A stretch of DNA of 12,726 bases from an uncultured Bacteroidota bacterium. GTDB lineage: Bacteria; Bacteroidota; Bacteroidia; NS11-12g; UBA955. Positions 1 to 6,706 of the stretch are shown piece after piece. Under the pieces are notes generated by a model. That model had not been told where the DNA came from, searched no databases, and worked only from the letters and a program-made list of their open reading frames with translations. The DNA is taken from contig CAJBKH010000391.1 in the NCBI GenBank assembly GCA_903953615.1, positions 1-12,726 of the forward strand, in the 5' to 3' direction. The position numbers were made by a program, and so were the translations under genes. Position 1 is the first letter of the stretch, and each line of letters opens with the position of its first letter.

Positions 1-49
1 CATATAGAAAAAATAACAATTCAATAAACCCATATTTATATAAGTCAAG

Positions 50-81
50 AAAGGCAGATGAATTACTCATCTGCCTTTTTT
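50..81 (+). terminator. Intrinsic terminator of an upstream plus-strand gene outside the window
   Basis: A perfect 12-bp stem is formed by positions 50-61 (AAAGGCAGATGA) and 67-78 (TCATCTGCCTTT), with a 5-nt loop (ATTAC). The right arm runs into six T residues (76-81). The T-run is on the plus strand only, so it ends transcription coming from the left. No coding frame is seen in positions 1-49, so the gene it serves lies outside the window. Confidence 0.85.
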
Positions 82-103
82 ATTGAAATATAAAATAATT
101 CAT

Positions 104-117
104 TTGATTTTAGTCAA
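104..117. promoter_or_regulatory. FNR-like inverted repeat, candidate autoregulatory operator
   Basis: TTGAT-TTTA-GTCAA matches the classical FNR box TTGAT-N4-ATCAA at nine of ten defined positions. It lies about 40 nt upstream of the -33 element of the Crp/Fnr-type gene at 208. The recognition helix of that protein keeps the Glu and Arg that read TTGA in FNR and lacks the extra Arg of CRP, so the protein could plausibly bind here. A chance match in AT-rich DNA is possible, and binding is inferred. Confidence 0.45.
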
Positions 118-156
118 CCAAAGTAAACTTTTTTTGATAGTTAATTAAAATTTTCA

Positions 157-185
157 TTGTAAACTTAGAATAATCTATATATTTG
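157..185 (+). promoter_or_regulatory. Bacteroidota-type promoter of the Crp/Fnr regulator gene
   Basis: A TTG at 157-159 is followed after 18 nt by TATATTTG at 178-185, an exact match to the TAnnTTTG -7 element of the primary sigma factor in this phylum. Transcription should start near 190, leaving a leader of roughly 15-20 nt before the TTG start codon at 208. Confidence 0.7.
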
Positions 186-207
186 CCTTGAACCATTCTC
201 ATTTAAA

Positions 208-894
208 TTGGAAGTAACACTAGCAATTGACAAGTTTTTTTACAAGGCAACCCCTCTTTGGGACCATCTTTCAGCAGATGTATTAAACAACTTATTTTCT
301 AATACTGCACTACAGACCTATAAAAAAAATGCTACCATCGTGCATGATTTTGAATACTCTGCAGGTATTTATAATATACGAAAAGGGTTTGTAAAAATTT
401 ATTCTGTGAATCCTAATGGAAGTGAAGACATTGTTTTTATTTTAGGAAGAGATTCGATTTTTGGGGTAACTCCAATCTTTAACAATGAGCGTTGCGGAGT
501 CTTTGCAACCGCAATTACAGATTGTGAAATAGAACTCGTTTCAAAAGAAACTGTAAAAAAGGAAATGGAAAAATCTCCAGAATTTAGTCAAGCAATTGTT
601 TTATATCTTGCACAGATGGCCAAAATGCTAAATATTAAATTGTTAGACTATGCTAGAAAACCGCTGCTTGGGCGCGTTGCTATTAGCTTATTAGCCCTTG
701 ACAACAACTTAAAACTAAACAGCACTTTAGCTTTTTCAAGAGAAGATTTGGCCAATTATATTGGCACTGCTGTCGAATCATTGGTACGTCAAATAAAGAA
801 GTTAAAAACCGATAATTTAATCATTGTTAAAGGCCGTAAAATTACCATCATCGATTACAATGGTTTAACCAAAGTTGCCACAGGATTAGTTTAA
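208..894 (+). CDS. Crp/Fnr-family transcriptional regulator, TTG start
   Basis: This 228-residue protein has the size and architecture of the CRP/FNR family: an N-terminal cyclic-nucleotide-binding-type beta-roll (about residues 20-115), a long dimerisation helix (about 120-155) and a C-terminal winged helix-turn-helix (about 176-222). The recognition helix contains V189-E190-x3-R194. Glu and Arg are conserved DNA-reading residues, and Val where CRP has Arg suggests TTGA-type half-sites. There is no N-terminal cysteine cluster, so it is not an FNR-type 4Fe-4S oxygen sensor; its ligand is unknown. The start is TTG: an in-frame stop lies at 166-168, the -7 box is at 178-185, and the first internal ATG is codon 120, which would remove the sensor domain. 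It has its own promoter and is convergent with the next gene, overlapping it by 4 nt. Whether it controls the metal cluster is not shown. Confidence 0.9.
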   Translation: MEVTLAIDKFFYKATPLWDHLSADVLNNLFSNTALQTYKKNATIVHDFEYSAGIYNIRKGFVKIYSVNPNGSEDIVFILGRDSIFGVTPIFNNERCGVFATAITDCEIELVSKETVKKEMEKSPEFSQAIVLYLAQMAKMLNIKLLDYARKPLLGRVAISLLALDNNLKLNSTLAFSREDLANYIGTAVESLVRQIKKLKTDNLIIVKGRKITIIDYNGLTKVATGLV

Positions 895-1760
895 ATTAAA
901 TTATAGTTTTTATACTCTCCAAGTCTGATACCTGTCCATTGCTCGATGGCATATAACAACCTTTTCTTTAAGGACATATTCTTTCGTTTTGTATCAAATG
1001 TAAAGTTCCAATTTTGTTCGGCTATACGTGCTTTCATAACTTCAGGATGATGGCCATGATAAGCTTTCAAAGAATCGACTTCACTAAAATCAAACGCTTG
1101 CATGTTTTGATATTCATTTTCTATAAAATCATCGCTGTGCCAAAGTTTTCTAGCTTGTTTTAATTTTTCTAATTGAACTTCAGGATTTTTAACCCATCCG
1201 TAATGAAACATTGTTGCGTTGGCCTTTTTAACTTTTAATTTCCTTTCATCAATCCTAAAGCCTTGGGCATCTTTGTATGATTTAATATTTGGCCAATTTT
1301 TTACAATACGAACTTCATGCCGATACCAATTTCTGCTATCGCCTACATAATTATAACTTCCGAAAAAATGGGTATAGTCGAATAACAACCCTTCCACTTC
1401 ATTGTTATTGCTATACTTCTCTAATTGCAATTTCAAACTTTCGATAGATCGATCGTCAAGACATTCATCTGCTTGTATGTATAAGCACCAGTCTGCTTTT
1501 GGATTAATTGCTTGCTTTGCTTTGTCTGTTTCTATGGCAAGTACCTTCCCTCCTTCTCTTAAACTATCATCCCAAATGGTCTCAATAATCTTAATTTTGG
1601 GTTCATTAAAGCTTTTAATAAAGGCCAAAGTATCATCCTCGCTTTTACCCACTGCCACGATAATTTCATCGCATAAGGGTAATATTGAGTATATGGCCTC
1701 TCTTATTGGATAATCAGCTTTCACTACATTCCTAGCGATGGTAAACCCTGAAATAAACAT
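891..1760 (-). CDS. Glycosyltransferase family 2 protein
   Basis: This 289-residue protein has the GT-A fold signature of family 2 transferases. An N-terminal beta strand (about residues 2-10, with R10-N11) is followed by a nucleotide-sugar-binding stretch with G38-K39-S40-E41-D42-D43-T44. A QADE segment at 96-99 stands where related enzymes have the metal-binding DxD/DADE motif, so the first Asp is replaced by Gln while D98-E99 remain. There are no transmembrane segments or signal peptide, so it should act at the cytoplasmic face of the inner membrane, probably on a lipid-linked or surface glycan. Donor and acceptor cannot be predicted. The C-terminal third (HGHHPEVMKAR region, about 235-250) is helical and basic. 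The gene stands alone, head-to-head with the efflux cluster and tail-to-tail with the Crp/Fnr gene. The ATG start is clear. Confidence 0.85.
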   Translation of the reverse strand: MFISGFTIARNVVKADYPIREAIYSILPLCDEIIVAVGKSEDDTLAFIKSFNEPKIKIIETIWDDSLREGGKVLAIETDKAKQAINPKADWCLYIQADECLDDRSIESLKLQLEKYSNNNEVEGLLFDYTHFFGSYNYVGDSRNWYRHEVRIVKNWPNIKSYKDAQGFRIDERKLKVKKANATMFHYGWVKNPEVQLEKLKQARKLWHSDDFIENEYQNMQAFDFSEVDSLKAYHGHHPEVMKARIAEQNWNFTFDTKRKNMSLKKRLLYAIEQWTGIRLGEYKNYNLI

Positions 1761-1764
1761 AGTG

Positions 1765-1772
1765 CGAAAATA
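1765..1772 (-). promoter_or_regulatory. Possible -7 element of the glycosyltransferase gene
   Basis: Read on the minus strand, this is TATTTTCG, one mismatch from TAnnTTTG, ending 4 nt before the ATG at 1760. Bacteroidota genes often carry the -7 box immediately before the start codon, giving very short leaders. No -33 TTG is found at the right distance, so the call is weak. Confidence 0.3.
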
Positions 1773-1779
1773 GATTTTT

Positions 1780-1808
1780 TTGTTTGTTTAAGAATAGCTT
1801 TATCTTTG
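1780..1808 (+). promoter_or_regulatory. Bacteroidota-type promoter of the metal-efflux cluster
   Basis: TTG at 1780-1782 (end of a T-run) is followed after exactly 18 nt by TATCTTTG at 1801-1808, a perfect TAnnTTTG match. The spacing equals that of the promoter at 157-185. It overlaps the divergent promoter region of the glycosyltransferase gene. Transcription should start near 1812, at the proposed start of the small protein gene. This is the only clear promoter found ahead of the efflux genes. Confidence 0.65.
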
Positions 1809-1813
1809 TATTG

Positions 1814-2194
1814 TTGAAAAAAACAATTGTTATATTTTTACTATTGGTTTTCAGTATAACCAGTACTGAGTTACACCAACTTTTAAAAGTACCTCAATTG
1901 GTCGCGCATTACATGCACCATAAAAAATTGGACCGCACCATTTCATTTGTTGATTTTATCTTCATGCATTACAATGAAAATGACAATTTAAAAAGTGATT
2001 CACAACACAATAAGCTGCCTTTCAAATCACATTGTACCATTGCTGGTCACATTATTATTGCGGATGTTAATTTCCTCACGCTAAACACCCATTTATCAAA
2101 TTTTTACTTTAAAAAAGTTTGTAGCAAATACAAGGAGGTTTTTTATACCTCCATGCTTACAGAAAGTATTTGGCAACCTCCTAAAACTGCTTAG
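1814..2194 (+). CDS. Small His-rich exported protein of unknown function at the head of the efflux cluster
   Basis: No function is known to me. From the TTG at 1814 the product has 126 residues. It begins MKK followed by a hydrophobic stretch to about residue 17, a signal peptide or single membrane anchor, so the rest should be periplasmic. It has nine histidines (including an HYMHHKK patch and an MHY), one LPFKS motif near the middle and SIWQPPK near the C-terminus. From memory, similar small proteins with LPFKS and IWQPPK-like motifs precede CzcA/CusA genes in other Bacteroidota; I could not check this. The frame is open back to a TTG at 1784, but the -7 box at 1801-1808 lies inside that longer version, and starting at 1814 (or 1811) gives a clean signal peptide. 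The mRNA would then be almost leaderless. A metal-binding or sensing role is inference from context and His content. Confidence 0.7.
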   Translation: MKKTIVIFLLLVFSITSTELHQLLKVPQLVAHYMHHKKLDRTISFVDFIFMHYNENDNLKSDSQHNKLPFKSHCTIAGHIIIADVNFLTLNTHLSNFYFKKVCSKYKEVFYTSMLTESIWQPPKTA

Positions 2195-2345
2195 AATTCA
2201 ACCGTTTTGATTTTCAATTAATTTACCCATGCCTATTCCAACGACACTACCATGTTGTTGCATACCTGTAAATTATTGAATTCAATTTTCATTCAATTTT
2301 ATATTAACCATTCCTTAAACACAGGAATAAAAAGAACAATTATTA
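2195..2345 (+). other. 151-nt intergenic leader before czcA, no promoter match
   Basis: This is the only sizeable gap inside the cluster. No TAnnTTTG element is seen on the plus strand. It contains a 12-bp perfect palindrome ATTGAATTCAAT (2275-2286), a tandem ATTCAATTTT repeat with 11-bp period (2280-2289, 2291-2300), and a weak 6-bp hairpin (2310-2315 with 2323-2328). A 16-codon reading frame (2229-2279) includes three consecutive Cys codons. In such AT-rich DNA any of these may be chance. The gap probably forms part of the operon mRNA. Confidence 0.4.
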
Positions 2346-5300
2346 ATGCTTACAAAAACAATAGCATTTTCAATAAAAAATAAATTAATAATTCTACTAT
2401 TTACAGTAGGATTAATTGGTTATGGTATCTATCAAGTTACCAAATTGCCAATCGATGCAGTGCCTGACATTACGAACAACCAAGTTCAAATAATTACTGT
2501 TGCTCCTTCTTATGGGGCTACAGACATTGAACGACTTGTTACCTTTCCAATTGAACAGGCCAATAGTAATATCCATGGCATCAAAGAAATTAGAAGCTTT
2601 TCAAGATTTGGACTTTCATTGGTAACCATTGTATTCGACGATGAGACAGATGTCTATTGGGCACGCCAACAAGTGACCGAAAAATTACAAAAAATACAAA
2701 CCTTAATACCCAAGGACATTGGCATTCCAGAATTAGGTCCAGTAACAACAGGACTTGGAGAAATATACCAATATGTGGTGCGCGCGAAACCTGGCTTTGA
2801 AACCAAATACAATGAGACTGATTTAAGATCCATTCAAGATTGGATTGTTAGAAGACAATTGATAGGGGTTCAAGGTGTGGCAGAGGTTAGCAGTTTTGGA
2901 GGTAAATTAAAACAATACACAATCGAAATTGATCCCAATAAATTACAATCCTTTGATATCAATATTGCCGATGTATTTAAAGCACTTGAAAGCAACAACC
3001 AAAATACAGGTGGCGCCTACATTGAAAAAGGACCGACCATTCTATTCATAAAATCGGAAGGTTTACTGACTAATATTGATGATATTTCCAGTATCGCCAT
3101 TAAAAACAATACCAATGGAAATCCCATTTTTATTAGAGATGTTGCAGAAATAAAACTTGGACATGCCACGCGCTATGGAGCGATGACCTATAATGACAAA
3201 GGCGAAGTTGCTGGTGCAGTCGTGATGATGCTAAAGGGCGCCAACAGTTCGGAAGTTATAAAAAATGTTAAGGCACGCATAGCACAAATCCAAAAGTCAT
3301 TGCCAGAAGGGGTTATTATCGAACCATTCTTAGACCGCACTAAAATGGTTGACAATGCCATAAGCACTGTCGAAAAAAACTTAATGGAAGGTGCGCTAAT
3401 CGTTGTCTTCATACTTGTACTTTTTTTAGGCAACTTTAGAGCAGGCTTGTTGGTTGCGTCTGTCATACCATTGGCAATGCTATTTGCAATCATCATGATG
3501 AATTTATTTGGTGTAAGTGGCAATTTAATGAGTTTGGGGGCACTTGATTTTGGCTTAATTGTAGATGGAGCAGTCATTATTGTTGAAGCTGTTATGCACC
3601 AATTAGCTGATACCAAAAAATTCGGATCATCAATTAAAATTGAACAGAAACAAATGGATGATGAGGTTCGCTATTCAGCATCGAAAATGATGAACAGCGC
3701 AGTGTTTGGCCAGGTTATTATTTTAATTGTATACCTCCCAATTTTTACATTGCAAGGCATTGAGGGGAAAATGTTCAAACCGATGGCCCAAACCGTTGCA
3801 TTTGCACTTATTGGCGCCTTTATCTTATCGCTCACTTATATACCAATGATGAGTGCATTGTTTTTGAGCAAAAAAGTTAAAACCAAGAAAAACCTTTCAG
3901 ATAAATTGATGGGAAAGGTTGAACACGCTTATAAAGCAACCCTTAATAAAATTTTAAATTACCCGAAGCTCGTAATTTCAAGCACCATCGCATTATTTAT
4001 TCTATCTATTTTTGTATTTACAACATTGGGTGGTGAATTTATTCCAGCACTCGAAGAAGGCGACTTTGCCGTTGAAACGCGAGTATTGCCAGGTAGTAAT
4101 TTAAATGTAAGCATCGATGCATCGCAAAAAGCCTCCGCCATTTTATTAAAACGATTTCCTGAAGTTCAGAAAATAGTTGCAAAAATTGGAAGTGGCGAGG
4201 TACCTACCGATCCAATGCCTATTGATGCTATGGATTTAATGATTATTTTAAAGGACAAAAAAGAATGGACCAGTGCCAAAACATTTGATGAATTATCCGA
4301 AAAAATGAGCAAGGCATTGGAAGCTGTGCCAGGTGTAACATTTGGATTTCAATACCCAGTACAAATGCGTTTTAATGAATTGATGACAGGTGCCAAACAA
4401 GATGTTGTTTGTAAAATATTTGGTGAAAATTTAGATTCATTGGCGGCTTATGCTGAACAAATGGGCGCCATTATCTCTACAGTGGAAGGTGCAAAGGATG
4501 TTTATGTAGAACCTGTTACTGGTATGCCTCAAATTAATATTACCTATAACCGCAGTACAATTGCACAATACAATATGAACATTTCAGACATCAATAGAAT
4601 ATTGAATACAGCCTTTGCTGGTCAAAGTACTGGATTAATATTTGAAGGCGAAAAGCGGTTTGATTTAGTAGTGCGTTTAACTGGTGAAAAAAGAAATGAA
4701 TTAGCAGATGTACAAAATTTATTAATCCCAACGCCCAATGGCAACCAAATACCGCTTTCACAATTTGCAAAAGTTGAGATACAAGATGGGCCCAACCAAA
4801 TTCAACGTGAAGATGCCAAACGCAGAATCATTGTTGGTTTTAATATCCGTGGACGCGATGTTCAAAGTATTGTCAATGAATTACAAGAAAAAGTAGGTGA
4901 AAAAATTAAGTTCCAAGCCGGCTACTACCCTACCTATGGCGGTGCTTTCGAAAATCTGGAGGCGGCAAAAAAAAGACTTGCAATTGCAGTGCCTGTATCG
5001 CTTTTAATGATTTTTGTTTTACTGTATTTTGCCTTCAATTCTGTTAAACATGGCTTATTAATTTATTCCGCTATTCCGCTATCTGCAATCGGTGGCATCT
5101 TGTTTCTAGCTTTAAGAGATATGCCATTTAGTATTAGTGCTGGGGTTGGTTTTATTGCATTATTTGGCGTTGCGGTTTTAAATGGCATTGTCCTAATTGC
5201 AGAATTTAATCAACTAAAAAAACAAGGTCTAAACGATTTAAAAGTAATTGTTATTAAAGGTACTCAGTTGCGTTTACGTCCCGTATTAATGACGGCATTT

Positions 5301-5498
5301 GTAGCATCCTTAGGCTTTCTTCCAATGGCGCTAAGCAATGGTGCTGGCGCAGAGGTGCAGCGACCGTTGGCCACTGTTGTAATTGGCGGCCTCATGATTG
5401 CTACCTTTCTTACACTTTTTGTACTACCAATATTATACATCTTATTCGAGAACATGGGTCAATCTAAATCAAATTTAAATGATGAAACAGCACTTTAA
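2346..5498 (+). CDS. czcA: CzcA-type heavy-metal efflux RND transporter (HME-RND)
   Basis: This is the inner-membrane proton-driven pump of a tripartite metal exporter. Its 1050 residues are the usual full length. It has TM1 at about 12-30, a large periplasmic porter/docking region, a TM bundle at about 345-515, a second periplasmic region, and a final TM bundle from about 870 to 1035. The TM4 motif reads D401-F-G-x3-D407-G-A-x3-V-E414, matching D402, D408 and E415 of Cupriavidus metallidurans CzcA with an offset of one; these residues carry protons and are characteristic of divalent-cation pumps. CusA-type Cu/Ag pumps have A-x-G-A-x2-D-A-A there, and the Met of CusA's first triad position is not seen in the corresponding LPGSNL segment. 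Substrate is therefore more likely Zn, Co, Ni or Cd than Cu. The Asn usually following the motif (VEN) is Ala415 here. Its last 20 nt overlap the OMF gene. Confidence 0.95.
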   Translation: MLTKTIAFSIKNKLIILLFTVGLIGYGIYQVTKLPIDAVPDITNNQVQIITVAPSYGATDIERLVTFPIEQANSNIHGIKEIRSFSRFGLSLVTIVFDDETDVYWARQQVTEKLQKIQTLIPKDIGIPELGPVTTGLGEIYQYVVRAKPGFETKYNETDLRSIQDWIVRRQLIGVQGVAEVSSFGGKLKQYTIEIDPNKLQSFDINIADVFKALESNNQNTGGAYIEKGPTILFIKSEGLLTNIDDISSIAIKNNTNGNPIFIRDVAEIKLGHATRYGAMTYNDKGEVAGAVVMMLKGANSSEVIKNVKARIAQIQKSLPEGVIIEPFLDRTKMVDNAISTVEKNLMEGALIVVFILVLFLGNFRAGLLVASVIPLAMLFAIIMMNLFGVSGNLMSLGALDFGLIVDGAVIIVEAVMHQLADTKKFGSSIKIEQKQMDDEVRYSASKMMNSAVFGQVIILIVYLPIFTLQGIEGKMFKPMAQTVAFALIGAFILSLTYIPMMSALFLSKKVKTKKNLSDKLMGKVEHAYKATLNKILNYPKLVISSTIALFILSIFVFTTLGGEFIPALEEGDFAVETRVLPGSNLNVSIDASQKASAILLKRFPEVQKIVAKIGSGEVPTDPMPIDAMDLMIILKDKKEWTSAKTFDELSEKMSKALEAVPGVTFGFQYPVQMRFNELMTGAKQDVVCKIFGENLDSLAAYAEQMGAIISTVEGAKDVYVEPVTGMPQINITYNRSTIAQYNMNISDINRILNTAFAGQSTGLIFEGEKRFDLVVRLTGEKRNELADVQNLLIPTPNGNQIPLSQFAKVEIQDGPNQIQREDAKRRIIVGFNIRGRDVQSIVNELQEKVGEKIKFQAGYYPTYGGAFENLEAAKKRLAIAVPVSLLMIFVLLYFAFNSVKHGLLIYSAIPLSAIGGILFLALRDMPFSISAGVGFIALFGVAVLNGIVLIAEFNQLKKQGLNDLKVIVIKGTQLRLRPVLMTAFVASLGFLPMALSNGAGAEVQRPLATVVIGGLMIATFLTLFVLPILYILFENMGQSKSNLNDETAL

Positions 5499-6705
5499 AT
5501 TCATACTATTAATTTGGAGTCTTGCAACCGTAAATATTATTTATGGCCAAGTTCCTATTTCATTAAAATCAGCAATTGATTCAGCTACAAAAAACAACCT
5601 GTTGTTAAGAAACGAAAGACTGAAAGCAGATTATCAGCGAATGCTCATTAAAACTAGCGCCAATATTCCTCAAACAAGTGTTGGCTTTGAATATGGACAG
5701 TTAAATAGCTGGTATTCTGACACCCGTTTTGGCATTACACAAAGTATTAATTTTCCAACGGTTTATTCTAAACAAAAAGCATTGCTAACTGCTACTTGGC
5801 AGAGCAGTGTAATGCAAGCTAAATTAAAAGAAAAGGAATTGATAAAAGAAGTTTCGAATGTGTACTATCTGCTTTATTATTTGTTCGAAAAAGAAAAAAT
5901 ATTAGTACGATCGGATAGCATCTACTCTGACTTTTTGATAAAAGCAAATTTGAATTTCAAAATTGGGGAAAGCAATATATTAGAAAAAATAACCGCTGAA
6001 ACCCAATCGGGACAAATTGCCAACCAATTGAACGAATTAAGAGCGGACATTAAAATTATTCAATTTCAGTTTCAATATTTATTAAACGTTACAACTGTAT
6101 TCGTTCCTTCTGAAATAAGTTTCAAATTGAATTACACAGCTGACACTGATTCAAGTCAATTGGTACAACATACCAGCGTTTTAATGGCAAAACAACAGCA
6201 ACTCATTGCGGAGAAAAACACAGCCTTAGAGCTATCCAAACTGTTGCCCGACCTTGGTCTTTCATACAGCAACATGAGCATGAGGGGTGAAGGTGCAGAT
6301 AGACAATCTTACACTACTGCTACGCGATTTCAATCCTTTCAATTTGGCATTGGCATTCCACTCTTTTACGGTTCTCAGAAGGCGAGTATCAATGCTTCAA
6401 AAATCAATGAAAACATTGCTAATTCTAATTACGATAATGCTGTGCATCAAATAAAAAATGAGTTTTTTAAAGCTCAACAACAATTTATTAAAAACACACA
6501 AATGGTTGACTACTATGAGACACTCGCACTTAAAAATGCCAATACAATTATCAACACGGCAAAGAGACAATTATTAAATGGAGAAATCAATTATATTGAA
6601 TTTGTATTACTTACGAATCAAGCCATCGCAATTCAGAATGAATATATCAATGTAGTAAAAAATCTGAACGAATCTATCATTAACCTGAATTACTTAGAAC
6701 AATAA
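5479..6705 (+). CDS. czcC: TolC/CzcC-family outer-membrane efflux protein
   Basis: This is the outer-membrane channel partner of the RND pump. The 408-residue protein has a signal peptide (about 1-23, hydrophobic core FILLIWSLATVNIIYG, cleavage probably after Gly23). Two OEP-type repeats follow, dominated by long amphipathic helices (for example about 100-200 and 300-405) that would form the periplasmic barrel. The length is close to CzcC (about 417). There is no lipobox, so unlike some OMFs it should not be lipidated. Start: two adjacent ATGs at 5479 and 5482 both give the same signal peptide, and both lie inside the end of czcA, so translational coupling is likely. Assignment as CzcC rather than generic TolC rests on the gene neighbourhood. 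Confidence 0.9.
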   Translation: MMKQHFKFILLIWSLATVNIIYGQVPISLKSAIDSATKNNLLLRNERLKADYQRMLIKTSANIPQTSVGFEYGQLNSWYSDTRFGITQSINFPTVYSKQKALLTATWQSSVMQAKLKEKELIKEVSNVYYLLYYLFEKEKILVRSDSIYSDFLIKANLNFKIGESNILEKITAETQSGQIANQLNELRADIKIIQFQFQYLLNVTTVFVPSEISFKLNYTADTDSSQLVQHTSVLMAKQQQLIAEKNTALELSKLLPDLGLSYSNMSMRGEGADRQSYTTATRFQSFQFGIGIPLFYGSQKASINASKINENIANSNYDNAVHQIKNEFFKAQQQFIKNTQMVDYYETLALKNANTIINTAKRQLLNGEINYIEFVLLTNQAIAIQNEYINVVKNLNESIINLNYLEQ

Positions 6706-6706
6706 G

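Noticed and set aside
1784..1813. Extending the small protein N-terminally to the TTG at 1784
   Set aside because: This would place the exact TATCTTTG promoter element inside the coding sequence and put ten residues in front of a clean MKK signal peptide.
2207..2217. TTGA-N3-TCAA inverted repeat as a second Crp/Fnr site
   Set aside because: Family sites have a 6-nt spacing between TTGA and TCAA; this one has 3 nt.
3188..3616. 142-codon minus-strand reading frame inside czcA
   Set aside because: It lies wholly opposite a well-conserved pump region, has low-complexity Ser/Thr/Ile/Lys composition typical of an antisense shadow, and no promoter or recognisable domain.
2346..5498. Calling the pump CusA (Cu/Ag)
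   Set aside because: The TM4 motif is DFG-x3-DGA as in CzcA, and the LPGSNL segment lacks the Met expected for the first position of the CusA methionine triad.
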